Assembly (NCBI RefSeq): GCF_001439685.1 | Contig: NZ_JYLH01000024.1 | Span: 1-64,000 of the forward strand | Length of the DNA: 64,000 nucleotides | Reading direction: 5' to 3' | Origin: Pseudomonas libanensis | Lineage (GTDB): Bacteria; Pseudomonadota; Gammaproteobacteria; Pseudomonadales; Pseudomonadaceae | Shown here: positions 47,678-56,574 of the stretch, one piece after another | Layout of the letters: each line of letters begins with the position of its first letter | Numbering within the stretch: the stretch's first letter is position 1 | Program-made: the position numbers and the translations under genes | The notes under the pieces: generated by a model | What the model saw: only the letters and a program-made list of their open reading frames with translations | What the model was told of the DNA's origin: nothing | Databases searched by the model: none

Positions 47678-48412
47678 ATGTGCGATGGCCACCCCCCGAT
47701 GAAAGACCGTCGAAACTTCCTGCAGCTGGCTGCCGTCAGTGCAGGCGCAACCCTGCTTGCCGGCGCAATGCCCTCCCTGGCGCACGCAGCCCCGACGCCG
47801 GCGAGTCTGCCCAAGCCCGCCAACGACCTTAGTCCACAGCTTGCCCTGCAACGGCTGATGGAGGGCAACCAGCGTTACGCCGACGGCGTGACCAAGCGTC
47901 ATGATTTTATGAGCGAACGCGAAGTGTTGGTGGGCGGGCAAAATCCGTTTGTCGCGGTGTTGAGTTGCGCCGATTCGCGCATCGCTCCCGAGTACGCCTT
48001 CGACACCGCCCGTGGCGACCTCTTTGCGGTTCGGGTCGCGGGCAATTTCGTCACCGATGATGGGCTTGCCAGCCTCGAATATGCCGTGGCCGTATTGGGC
48101 ACGCCCTTGATCATGGTATTGGGGCACGACCAGTGCGGCGCCGTCGCGGCGGGGGTCAAGGTGGTCAAGGATAACGCCCGGTTCCCCGGCAAGATCCAGG
48201 GCTTGGCCGACACCTTCAAACCCTCGGTGAACAGGGTATTGAAAGCGCCCGGCGATCTGCTGGAAAACGCCATTGCACAAAATGTCACCGACACCATGGT
48301 GCGGCTCACGGCGGAGTCAAGCCTGCTGGCCGATGCGGTCACGGCGGGAAAACTGCTGATCGTCGGCGGCGTGTACAAGCTGCACAGCGGCAAGGTGAAA
48401 ATGCTCGGTTAG
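47678..48412 (+). CDS. Exported beta-carbonic anhydrase
   Basis: 244 residues. Converts CO2 and water to bicarbonate. The N-terminus has a twin-arginine-like signal (DRRNFLQLAAVSAGATLLAG, then SLAHA-AP), so a periplasmic location is likely. Zinc ligands are in LSCADSRIAPE (Cys, Asp/Arg dyad) and LGHDQCGAVAA (His, Cys). The start may be the ATG at 47678 (MCDGHPPMKD) or at 47699 (MKDRRNF). No terminator is evident before the convergent peroxidase gene. Confidence 0.92.
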   Translation: MCDGHPPMKDRRNFLQLAAVSAGATLLAGAMPSLAHAAPTPASLPKPANDLSPQLALQRLMEGNQRYADGVTKRHDFMSEREVLVGGQNPFVAVLSCADSRIAPEYAFDTARGDLFAVRVAGNFVTDDGLASLEYAVAVLGTPLIMVLGHDQCGAVAAGVKVVKDNARFPGKIQGLADTFKPSVNRVLKAPGDLLENAIAQNVTDTMVRLTAESSLLADAVTAGKLLIVGGVYKLHSGKVKMLG

Positions 48413-48479
48413 GTGCGAAGCGGCCGCTGTCGCATCATGTAGGAGGCAATGACCGTTCAAGGCACCCCCCCCCGCATTT

Positions 48480-49355
48480 TCAGCGCTGCGGCGCTTGAAA
48501 AACCAAGCCCAGGTCCAGACGTCCGTCCTTCAGCGGCGGGCACCAGTAATAGCCCCCCGTCAACGGCGTACTGATGCGATAAAGACCATCGACAATCCCA
48601 TCCTCCAACCCACTCATGCGCCGCAGCTGCGCTTCGAACGCATCGAAAGAGTGACCGAACGCGAGGAACATCAGCCCCGCCTGGCCGTTCTCGGCCCAGG
48701 GCATGGAGCGGCGCACAACGAAGGCTTCCGGTACGAAGCTTTCCTGGGCGGTACGCTTGGTATGGGCCGACGCGGGGGCATCGTCGAGCTCTTCGTTATC
48801 GCCATGGCGGCGGCCAATGATGTGGTCACGCTCCTGGGCCGGCAATGCGGCAAAACCGTCGAGGTCGTGCTGCCATTGCTGGATCGCTGCGAAGCTGGCG
48901 CCGCTGTCGGTCAAGGCGGCTTCCACGGCGGCATCGTCGTGGGGGTTTTCGGTGCCGTCTTCGTAGTCGGTCAGGTCAAAACCGGTCTTGTAGCGAAAGC
49001 CTTCGGTCGATTGCACCAGGCGAAAAGCCGGGGCCAGGGCTTTTTCAAGTGTGCGGCTGCGCAGCAGCAACTCGCCGCGATCCACCCCGTGCAACCATAC
49101 CCACAACGCCTGTTGGGTCGACGGGTTGTGCGCACCGGGGCCGTTGGTCACGGGGAATGTACGCAAGCCTTCAATCTCAGCACCCAGGGCCTTTATCAGC
49201 GGCTCACCGAAACCGACCACGGCCGCCGCATCCGTCAACTGCACCAGTGCGTCCAGGGCAGCAGGCACGGCTTGCAGGGAATCGAGGGCAAAAAACAGAT
49301 GACGGGCCTGCAAAGGCACCGGGGCGGCAAGAATGCCCGGCTGGTACTGACTCAT
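48480..49355 (-). CDS. DyP-type heme peroxidase
   Basis: 291 residues. The dye-decolorising-peroxidase signature GFDLTDYEDGTENP (GxxDG-type motif) lies near residue 147; the heme-ligand region near AFGHSFDAFEAQLRRMSG is in the C-terminal half; TPLTGGYYWCPPLKDG follows. No signal peptide, and no encapsulin-targeting extension at the C-terminus (ends FQAPQR). Start MSQYQPGILAAP with GGAG 5 bases upstream; the frame extends 23 codons upstream without support. Confidence 0.93.
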   Translation of the reverse strand: MSQYQPGILAAPVPLQARHLFFALDSLQAVPAALDALVQLTDAAAVVGFGEPLIKALGAEIEGLRTFPVTNGPGAHNPSTQQALWVWLHGVDRGELLLRSRTLEKALAPAFRLVQSTEGFRYKTGFDLTDYEDGTENPHDDAAVEAALTDSGASFAAIQQWQHDLDGFAALPAQERDHIIGRRHGDNEELDDAPASAHTKRTAQESFVPEAFVVRRSMPWAENGQAGLMFLAFGHSFDAFEAQLRRMSGLEDGIVDGLYRISTPLTGGYYWCPPLKDGRLDLGLVFQAPQR

Positions 49356-49493
49356 GTGAACTCCTTCCAGAAAGCCGCGCAGTTTACCCGGCGCGCGCAG
49401 CGCTGCGAACAAGAATGCGCGCAAGCCTTGCCTTGGAGCCGCAAGTTGAGTGACTCTCTAGTCATGTTTTGCAACTATTCCAGGGGTAGCGAC

Positions 49494-51110
49494 ATGACCA
49501 CCAGCAATCTGCTCGCCCAGCTGTTTCCTTCTTCTGCCGCCGACATTCCTGAGCAATTTCGCCTGGCCGCGCCCATTGAACAGCGTGAGTACCTGGTCGA
49601 TGGCCAACTGCAGGAATGGCAGGGGCCGCTGGCCCGGGTGCAAAGCCCGGTGCAATTGGGCAATGAGCGTGTGCATATCGGCAGCACGCCGCTGCTGGAT
49701 GCCGACACCGCCCTCACCGCCCTGGATGCCGCCGTGCGCGCCTATGACCGTGGCCAGGGCGAATGGCCGACGATGCGCGTGGTCGAACGTATCCAGCATG
49801 TCGAAGCATTTTTGCGGCGAATGCGCGAACAGCGCGACGCGGTGGTCAAGCTGCTGATGTGGGAAATCGGCAAGAACCTCAAGGACTCGCAGAAAGAATT
49901 CGACCGCACCTGCGACTACATCACCGACACCATCAACGCCCTCAAGGAGCTCGACCGCCGAAGCAGCCGTTTCGAGCTGGAGCAGGACACCCTCGGCCAG
50001 ATCCGCCGCGTGCCCCTGGGCGTGGCGCTGTGCATGGGGCCTTACAACTACCCGTTGAACGAAACCTTCACCACGCTGATCCCGGCGTTAATCATGGGCA
50101 ATACCGTGGTGTTCAAGCCCGCCAAGCTGGGTGTGCTGTTGATCCGCCCCTTGCTGGAAGCCTTCCGTGACAGTTTCCCGGCCGGGGTGATCAATGTGAT
50201 CTACGGCAGCGGCCGCGAGACCGTAAGCGCGCTGATGGCCAGCGGCAAGATCGACATCTTCGCGTTTATCGGCACCAACAAGGCCGCCAGTGATTTGAAA
50301 AAGCTGCACCCCAAGCCGCACCGTTTGCGCGCAGCGCTGGGGTTGGATGCCAAAAATCCTGGCATCGTGCTGCCCGAGGTAGACCTGGACAACGCGGTGA
50401 GTGAAGCAGTCACCGGCTCGCTGTCGTTCAACGGCCAGCGTTGCACTGCGCTGAAAATCCTGTTCGTGCATGAGGATGTGGTCGACAGCTTTATCGAGAA
50501 GTTCAACACCAAGCTGGCCGCCCTCAAGCCTGGTATGCCCTGGGAAGACGGCGTAGCGCTGACGCCGCTGCCGGAAGTGGGCAAGGTGGATTACCTCAAC
50601 GAACTGGTGGCCGATGCGGCCCGGCACGGCGCCAAGGTCGTCAATGCCGAAGGTGGAAGCAGCCGTGGTTCGTTTTTCTACCCGGCGGTGCTGTACCCGG
50701 TGAACCCGCAGATGCGCGTCTACCATGAAGAGCAATTCGGCCCGGTGGTGCCGATCGTGCCCTACCGCGACCTGGAAACCGTGATCGACTACGTGCTGGA
50801 CTCGGATTTCGGCCAGCAGTTGAGCCTCTTCGGCACCAATCCGGTGCAAGTCGGTCGCCTGGTGGACACCTTCGCCAACCAGGTCGGTCGCATCAATATC
50901 AACGCCCAATGCCAACGCGGGCCGGACACCTTCCCGTTCAACGGGCGCAAGAACTCGGCCGAGGGCACGCTGTCGGTGCATGACGCCCTGCGCGTGTTCT
51001 CGATCCGCACCCTGGTGGCGACCAAGTTCCAGGAGAGCAACAAGGCGTTGGTCAGCGAGATCCTGCGCAACCGTGACTCAAGCTTCCTGACTACCGACTA
51101 TATCTTCTGA
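49494..51110 (+). CDS. NADP-dependent glyceraldehyde-3-phosphate dehydrogenase-like aldehyde dehydrogenase
   Basis: 538 residues. An ALDH-superfamily protein closest by memory to the long GAPN-like group, which oxidises glyceraldehyde-3-phosphate without phosphorylation to yield NADPH. The nucleophile is Cys317 in FNGQRCTALK; the PYNYPLNE oxyanion/cofactor region is at ~183-190; NVIYGSGRETV follows. The usual ELGG glutamate segment reads AALGLDAKNPGIV (~280-292), without the Glu. Start ATG of MTTSNLLAQLF; the very long upstream frame is antisense to the peroxidase gene. Substrate assignment is tentative. Confidence 0.8.
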   Translation: MTTSNLLAQLFPSSAADIPEQFRLAAPIEQREYLVDGQLQEWQGPLARVQSPVQLGNERVHIGSTPLLDADTALTALDAAVRAYDRGQGEWPTMRVVERIQHVEAFLRRMREQRDAVVKLLMWEIGKNLKDSQKEFDRTCDYITDTINALKELDRRSSRFELEQDTLGQIRRVPLGVALCMGPYNYPLNETFTTLIPALIMGNTVVFKPAKLGVLLIRPLLEAFRDSFPAGVINVIYGSGRETVSALMASGKIDIFAFIGTNKAASDLKKLHPKPHRLRAALGLDAKNPGIVLPEVDLDNAVSEAVTGSLSFNGQRCTALKILFVHEDVVDSFIEKFNTKLAALKPGMPWEDGVALTPLPEVGKVDYLNELVADAARHGAKVVNAEGGSSRGSFFYPAVLYPVNPQMRVYHEEQFGPVVPIVPYRDLETVIDYVLDSDFGQQLSLFGTNPVQVGRLVDTFANQVGRININAQCQRGPDTFPFNGRKNSAEGTLSVHDALRVFSIRTLVATKFQESNKALVSEILRNRDSSFLTTDYIF

Positions 51111-51144
51111 AGCCAACCCCGCTCCAATGTGCAGACAGGTCAGT

Positions 51145-51228
51145 GTGGGAGCTGGCTTGCCTGCGATGCCGGCACCTCGGTCTTTCAGTCAGTCGCGGTG
51201 ATGCTATCGCAGGCAAGCCAGCTCCCAC
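51145..51228. repeat. REPIN, TTGCCTGCGAT type
   Basis: GTGGGAGCTGGCTTGCCTGC and, about 40 bases later, the inverted ATCGCAGGCAAGCCAGCTCC, between the dehydrogenase and FUSC genes. Confidence 0.9.
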
Positions 51229-51272
51229 ATTTGATCGAGCACATTCATACATTTGAGGCCACTTTAAGATTG

Positions 51273-52334
51273 ATGAACCTGCCCTTCTTTGCCCGGCGCC
51301 TGCTGCGTCCCTTGCTCGACCCCTACCGCCGCTTTCGCCATGCCAAGCTGATCCACGCCGCGCGTGTATCGGTGGGTTTGCTGGCAACCATCCTGCTGAC
51401 CACCGGCCTCAACCTGCCCCACGGTGAATGGGCGTCGGTGACCATGCTGATCGTGATCGGCGGGTTGCAGCACCACGGCAATATCGGCAAGAAAGCCGTC
51501 GAGCGCGCCTACGGCACCTTGATCGGCGCCAGCGTCGGCTTGCTGCTGGTGGTGCAACAGGCGTACTTCGGCCTGCCGTTGCTCACTTACCTGTTGATGT
51601 CGGTGGTGTGCGGGTTCTTTTCTTATCACGCCATTGGCAAGGGCGGTTATATCGCGCTGCTGTCGGCGATCACGGTGTTTATCGTCGCCGGCCACGGCGA
51701 TAACCCGATCTCCGACGGCCTGTGGCGCACTGTGGACATCCTCATCGGCATCGCCTTGGCCCTGGCGTTTTCCTTCGCCCTGCCGCTGTACGCGGTGTAC
51801 TCATGGCGCTATAACCTGGCCAGCGCGTTGCGTGATTGCGCGCAGATTTATAGCCGGATCATCAATGGCCAATCGGTGACTGACGATGAACACCTCAAGC
51901 TGCTCAACCGCTTGAACGGGGCGATGGTGCAACTGCGTTCTTTAATGCCGTCGGTGTCCAAGGAAGTGCGGATTTCCATGACTGAACTGGATGCGATCCA
52001 GCGCCACCTGCGCATGTGCATCAGCACTTTGGAGATTCTGGGTAATACCCGTCCGGACCCGCGGGACGAACAGGCCACGACGCGGATGCAGGTGATGTTG
52101 AAGGCCGAGCATCGGCAGATTCGCGTGCAGTTGGTGGGCATGGCGCGGGCGTTGAAGTCGGGGGTGACGGAGCGGTTGGAGCGCAGCAGTCGCGCCACGG
52201 GCAGTAAGCCTGCGCTGGATGTGCCGGTCTACAGTGCGCTGGATGGGTATCGGTTGCTGACCGTGCAATTGGCGGCGAATGTGGATGCGATGCGTCAAAA
52301 GCTGGCTGATAGTGCAAGTCACTGGAAAATCTAA
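51273..52334 (+). CDS. FUSC-family inner-membrane protein
   Basis: 353 residues from MNLPFFARRLLRPLL; the longer frame runs through the REPIN and is rejected. The N-terminal half has about six TM segments (VSVGLLATILLTTGLNLP; LTYLLMSVVCGFFSYHAIG; YIALLSAITVFIVAGHG; ILIGIALALAFSFALPLYAVY), typical of fusaric-acid-resistance/aromatic-acid exporter proteins. The C-terminal half is a soluble helical domain. It is half the length of full AaeB-type exporters and has no adaptor gene nearby. Substrate unknown. Confidence 0.82.
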   Translation: MNLPFFARRLLRPLLDPYRRFRHAKLIHAARVSVGLLATILLTTGLNLPHGEWASVTMLIVIGGLQHHGNIGKKAVERAYGTLIGASVGLLLVVQQAYFGLPLLTYLLMSVVCGFFSYHAIGKGGYIALLSAITVFIVAGHGDNPISDGLWRTVDILIGIALALAFSFALPLYAVYSWRYNLASALRDCAQIYSRIINGQSVTDDEHLKLLNRLNGAMVQLRSLMPSVSKEVRISMTELDAIQRHLRMCISTLEILGNTRPDPRDEQATTRMQVMLKAEHRQIRVQLVGMARALKSGVTERLERSSRATGSKPALDVPVYSALDGYRLLTVQLAANVDAMRQKLADSASHWKI

Positions 52335-52361
52335 ACCTCCCCACTCAACCAACTGAAGTTG

Positions 52362-52394
52362 AAAAGGCCGGTTTCTCTATACGATCCACCGGCC
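52362..52394 (-). terminator. Terminator of the 1282-residue-protein gene
   Basis: GGCCGGT (52366-52372) pairs with ACCGGCC (52388-52394); on the minus strand the stem is followed by TTTTC. Lies 20 bases past the stop of the minus-strand gene. Confidence 0.65.
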
Positions 52395-52411
52395 AGCGCT
52401 TCACTATTGCA

Positions 52412-55400
52412 TTATCTCAACCCGACACCATTTAGGTGGCCACCGAGCAACTTGTCAGCTTCCGTTCCTGTGCCCCCACTAGGGATATCCAGAAAGTAGT
52501 AATAGTTGGTAAAGAGAAATGAATGGGAGAAGGTCCCCGACCAGTACCAGCCCAGCCCACCCGGAAACCTCGACCCATAGGCGTTGTTGATTGCTCGTAG
52601 GTCATCAAGACTGGGCATACGTAGCCCAGCATTCGCCACTGCCGCGCTGATATTTCTGAACGTGTTCCTGCCCACGCCATGCACTTGCACAACGTTGCTG
52701 ACATAAACGGTGTAACTGCGGCTCTGCACCGGTACCGACGAATCCCTGACGGTAATGCTCGCGGAACCATTACCACGCACGGTCACCAGCCCACTGCCAT
52801 CTACTACGGCCACCGATGTGTTGTTTGAAGAGTAGTGGTAGGGCGCTGTGCCTCCCGAAGCCTGGCGTCTGATCGAATTTCCTGCGCCGAAGGCAGGCAA
52901 TACATTGGAAGCTCCGGCAATCAGGTAAGTCCGAGCATTCAAGGTGACCGCAGACTGATCGAAATTCAGCGGCGACGTCACGCGAATGGTGTACTGCGTG
53001 GACGGGAACGGTATCGCATCACTGCGCTCGGCCCCCACCTTGTAGCCGACCGCCAACGTGATCGTGACCACACTGTTATTCGGCCGGCCCAATAACCAGG
53101 CGCGCGAGATCAACTTGTCGCGCAGGCCATTGGCGGCCTCCGCATCGTTGATCGGATAACCCGTCAAAATGTTCTGCGTAACAGCACCAGGGCTGGAAAC
53201 CGACATCCACACTGTCTGTCCTGGAGCGCTCAAACGCCATTTGGCGACAGCAATCCGCCCGTCACTGGTGAATGTGGGCGGGTTAAGGCTCCCGCCATGG
53301 CCCACTCCATTAATGAAAGCACGCGGCAGGTTGGCAGACGCAATAGTCCCAAACGTGACTTTCTGCTCATCGGATGTGCCCTTGCCACCTCTGGCCAACT
53401 CGGCGATGTATTGCAAATGAACGGTGCTGTTCACACTCCTGGCCACCAGGTCATTGGGAATGTTGAAGGTAACCGTCCCACCATCCAGTCCATCCAGTGG
53501 CCCTAAATCAATCGTCAATCCATCTTCCAAGACCCAGTGGAGCGTGACCTCGTCAGTCCCGCCCACGTTCATGTTGGGATAGCTCACCAGCACCTGGCAT
53601 TTGTTTTCGACTGTCAGCGGGTTGACTGATACTTCCGGCCCGGCGGCAGGCGTCGAGTCCTTGATCTCGGGATGAGGGAATACGTTAGCCAGGTCCTGGA
53701 CCACGTGATGACGAACGCCGAACAGCACCGCATTGTCCCGCAGCGAACTGTGATCGAACGTCACCCAAAAGCTGATCGTCAGCTCGGACCAGTCTTGAAG
53801 GCGGCGCAAACGACCTACCGGCGCGAATGCCGAAGGGCCAAAGTCGACGTCCACGTCAACGACCTCACGAGCAACAAAAGTCGACTCCTCATAGGCACCT
53901 CCTGTGTCGAGCCTGCCCGAATAGTGCAACCACATGCGTTGACCCACCGCAGCGTATATATAGGGCGGCACCCGAGTCATGTCCAGATCGTCCAGCAACG
54001 TCTTCTGCAACACGCTGTCATCGCCGATGCTGTCGATCAATGGGCCAGGCAAATGATGCAGAGACAACAAATGCACTACCAGTGTCGGTGACGGCGTAGC
54101 AAACCCATTGCGGATCACCTTGAAGGACACTTCGATATCACGGCCATCAGGATGGATGTTGTAGCCGATGGCTTCGACCGGGATCGTGAAGTCGATATAG
54201 TCGCCAGTCTGCCCCTCCTTGATTTGCGAATGGCTGCCTATTCCTGGGAGCCCCTTCCAATCAACCTCGATTTTGTCGGCAAGCTTGATGAACTCATAAC
54301 GCACCCGCACCGTGGCACCCTCCGGCCATGTCTGCATCGGGTCGAGTTCATGGGTGTCGGGGTTGGCTTGCAGCACTTCGGGCATGAACAGTTCGCCCAG
54401 TGCGGTACCGATGGTCACTATCGCGTCCTCGGAGTACTGGAAGACGCCAAAGCGGTCAATCAGAAAGCTGGCAGTGAGCGTGCCGTCCAGGTTGTCAGCG
54501 AAGAGTTGTTTTGGAATATCTACCAACAATGGGTTACCCGCCAAAAACAGCGGGTATTCGTATTGCACATCTCCACTGACGGAGCCCGTGTATTTGATGA
54601 CGACCACGTCGCCTGCCTTAAAATCCGCACGCAACTCCAACGTACCCACGCTGCCGACCAGCGCCGGGTCAATGTTGCCATTGATGGCATCCTGAAACAC
54701 AGGGGCTTGCAGCGTGCGTGCAGGGCGTCCTATTTGAACCCAACGTCGCTCCGACTCCCGTACTCCCAGCGCACCGGTGACGATGTAATGCACATTAGTG
54801 TCGCGCAAGCCTTCGAATCGCATGTACTCGGCATTGAGAAAATCCCGCGTGCGTACATGCGAACCGGCCAGGCGCGAAGACGAAACCAGTTCCGAGGTAT
54901 TGTCCAGGTGATAGCCCTGAATTCGAACCGTCAGATCGTCCCCCGGGCTGCCCGGCGGTTGGTAGTCCGGCATCTCCGCCGTAATGAGCGGCAAGTCCGG
55001 TTCAATGAATGGCCCGTGGGCCTGGCGTACCAGTGGCCTGGGCAACTCAAAACGCTGGCCGGCAACGGTAACCGTGGTATTCCTGGAGGGCAGGTCCTCT
55101 GCACCGTCTCTTTGTCGCACATAGGAAGCCGTCAGGGTGCTTTGGATAAGTGAGCGGACCAACTCGTTGCGGATAGGGAATTCGTAATATTGGGGAATCC
55201 TGATTACCTCTTGCCGCAAGGACTCGGTCACATACTCACCCGTTGGGGTCGTGCCGTGTACGGTGAGCAAGATAAAGTCACCCACCCGAAAATGAGGACT
55301 GTTACGCGGTACGTCTACTTCAGCATGTGCAGGCGACTGGCCGAGAGCATCGGCGTCCAGAACCATGGTGACTTCGTTTGCTTCGACGATAAACGGCTCC

Positions 55401-56260
55401 GGCAGCAGCGATGTCTCCAAATTGACCTCTACCGGTACAGGCTTGCACCACGGCTGCAACTCGCCCGAGCGATTACGCACCTCGTCATACAAATAAAACT
55501 GCACGACAAAATGACCGGATTCGGCCGCGGTAATGAACTCAGGCGTGATCAAAAACGTCAGGTCAGCGTCCACTTGGTCGGCGGTGATGGGAGGTAGATC
55601 AAAACGATGCCCGCCCCAGTAGAACATCACCAGATCGTTGACTCGCATGAACTCCCATGCCCGAATCGTTGCAGTAACGCCCCTGGCCGCGACGACAGCG
55701 TCAATGAACGTATCCGAAAGGGTCAGCACCAATTTGGAGTGCCAGTTTTCATGCGGTCGGTCGTCGGCCCCTCCGGGCCGGGTGTCCTTGATAAACACAA
55801 CCTGGCGCGGTGAGGTACTGAGTCGACCGCTCCTCGCACGCTCGACCTCGCCGTAGACATCGCCCACAAAGCCCAGCGGTACTTTGCTGCGAGGAATGTT
55901 CAGGAAGAATCGCGCGTGAGTAATTTCCTCAATCTTGACGGTGTCTTCTGCCAGCACCAGGTCTCCCGTCTTGTACCGATAGGCGTCGCCCGCTGAAACA
56001 ACGTCCCAGCGCTCAAAGACGATGTCCAGCCCCTCTTCGACATGACGAATGCCCAAACCATAGGAGGCCCCTTCTACCGGTATGACCTGTGGAGGAGAGG
56101 AATAGGGGGAATCCAAATCCTCAACAACGGTAAATCCGGGGCGGGTGCCCGATGGTTTTACCACGGCAGGTGGCTTTTTTACTGGGGTAGGTCTGGCGGG
56201 GGCTGACTGGGCTTCGGGGTTCGCAGTTGCTGATTCAGACGCTGGAGGTTTGGCAGGCAT
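52412..56260 (-). CDS. Large Ig-like-repeat protein with C-terminal BIG2 and lectin-like domains
   Basis: 1282 residues from MPAKPPASESATANPE (AGGAG 7 bases upstream). There is no Sec signal or lipobox: the first ~45 residues are Ala/Pro/Lys-rich and disordered. Then come about nine beta-rich modules of 100-130 residues, each opening with phrases like PEPFIVEANEV, QAPVFQDAING or GPLIDSIGDDS and containing a GDxVxxxYxG-type strand. Around 1095-1190 is a BIG2-type fold (VAVVDGSGLVTVRGNGSASITV). The last ~85 residues (MPSLDDLRAINNAYGSRFPGGLGWYWSGTF) resemble lectin-like/DUF1566 ends. Probably an adhesin- or toxin-associated surface protein; export route unknown. Confidence 0.75.
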   Translation of the reverse strand: MPAKPPASESATANPEAQSAPARPTPVKKPPAVVKPSGTRPGFTVVEDLDSPYSSPPQVIPVEGASYGLGIRHVEEGLDIVFERWDVVSAGDAYRYKTGDLVLAEDTVKIEEITHARFFLNIPRSKVPLGFVGDVYGEVERARSGRLSTSPRQVVFIKDTRPGGADDRPHENWHSKLVLTLSDTFIDAVVAARGVTATIRAWEFMRVNDLVMFYWGGHRFDLPPITADQVDADLTFLITPEFITAAESGHFVVQFYLYDEVRNRSGELQPWCKPVPVEVNLETSLLPEPFIVEANEVTMVLDADALGQSPAHAEVDVPRNSPHFRVGDFILLTVHGTTPTGEYVTESLRQEVIRIPQYYEFPIRNELVRSLIQSTLTASYVRQRDGAEDLPSRNTTVTVAGQRFELPRPLVRQAHGPFIEPDLPLITAEMPDYQPPGSPGDDLTVRIQGYHLDNTSELVSSSRLAGSHVRTRDFLNAEYMRFEGLRDTNVHYIVTGALGVRESERRWVQIGRPARTLQAPVFQDAINGNIDPALVGSVGTLELRADFKAGDVVVIKYTGSVSGDVQYEYPLFLAGNPLLVDIPKQLFADNLDGTLTASFLIDRFGVFQYSEDAIVTIGTALGELFMPEVLQANPDTHELDPMQTWPEGATVRVRYEFIKLADKIEVDWKGLPGIGSHSQIKEGQTGDYIDFTIPVEAIGYNIHPDGRDIEVSFKVIRNGFATPSPTLVVHLLSLHHLPGPLIDSIGDDSVLQKTLLDDLDMTRVPPYIYAAVGQRMWLHYSGRLDTGGAYEESTFVAREVVDVDVDFGPSAFAPVGRLRRLQDWSELTISFWVTFDHSSLRDNAVLFGVRHHVVQDLANVFPHPEIKDSTPAAGPEVSVNPLTVENKCQVLVSYPNMNVGGTDEVTLHWVLEDGLTIDLGPLDGLDGGTVTFNIPNDLVARSVNSTVHLQYIAELARGGKGTSDEQKVTFGTIASANLPRAFINGVGHGGSLNPPTFTSDGRIAVAKWRLSAPGQTVWMSVSSPGAVTQNILTGYPINDAEAANGLRDKLISRAWLLGRPNNSVVTITLAVGYKVGAERSDAIPFPSTQYTIRVTSPLNFDQSAVTLNARTYLIAGASNVLPAFGAGNSIRRQASGGTAPYHYSSNNTSVAVVDGSGLVTVRGNGSASITVRDSSVPVQSRSYTVYVSNVVQVHGVGRNTFRNISAAVANAGLRMPSLDDLRAINNAYGSRFPGGLGWYWSGTFSHSFLFTNYYYFLDIPSGGTGTEADKLLGGHLNGVGLR

Positions 56261-56339
56261 TATCTTTCTCCTGATTAAAGCCCGTGCAGGCCCGCACGAG
56301 ACAGGGAGAATCACACGCCCGATCTCCTATCACGTCTAG

Positions 56340-56355
56340 CTGTCAGAATTGACAG
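56340..56355. promoter_or_regulatory. Palindrome CTGTCA-N4-TGACAG, candidate operator
   Basis: Perfect 6-base arms, centred about 88 bases before the ATG of the 1282-residue-protein gene, a typical operator distance. The cognate regulator is unknown. Confidence 0.45.
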
Positions 56356-56439
56356 TGGCGACGAGTGGCGGTGCATCACTCAAAAGCGCCGTTAATACAA
56401 TGTCCGCACATTCACACTTCTTCTTACATATTTTTCACG

Positions 56440-56526
56440 ATTTATTCACAAGCCGGAACGTAGTGTGAAGCCTCATCCGTTACAAACGCTTCACATCAAG
56501 CCCGCCGCCCCAGCGGGCTTTTTTTT
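56440..56526 (+). ncRNA. Candidate small RNA with intrinsic terminator
   Basis: Hairpin 1: GTGAAGC (56465-56471) with GCTTCAC (56488-56494), extendable by one pair. Hairpin 2: AAGCCCGC/GCGGGCTT followed by eight T's. Flanking protein genes are both on the minus strand and the nearest upstream plus-strand gene ends 4 kb away, so this terminator is orphan unless it ends a short transcript. The 5' end is uncertain; no clear promoter was identified. Confidence 0.45.
56498..56526 (+). terminator. Orphan Rho-independent terminator
   Basis: AAGCCCGC-CGCCCCA-GCGGGCTTTTTTTT. The T-run is on the plus strand only; the minus strand lacks a T tail. Confidence 0.85.
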
Positions 56527-56574
56527 GCCTGCTTTTTGGCGCTAAAAAACGACCAGCGCCTACAAGGGCCATAT

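Larger units (their letters stand above)
56261..56574. other. Intergenic region with operator-like palindrome and sRNA candidate
   Basis: No protein gene. It holds the promoter side of the 1282-residue-protein gene, a palindrome at 56340-56355, and a two-hairpin structure ending in a terminator at 56498-56526. A further inverted repeat GGCGCT ... AGCGCC (56539-56562) lies next to the TetR stop. Confidence 0.6.

Noticed and set aside
48495..49493. 333-codon N-terminal extension of the NADP-GAPDH-like protein
   Set aside because: The extension is antisense to the DyP peroxidase gene; the homologous protein begins at the ATG at 49494.
56411..56428. Possible GacA upstream activating sequence (TGTAAG-N6-CTTACA) before the sRNA candidate
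   Set aside because: Only the CTTACA half is present; the other half reads TTCACA, so an RsmX/Y/Z identity is not supported.
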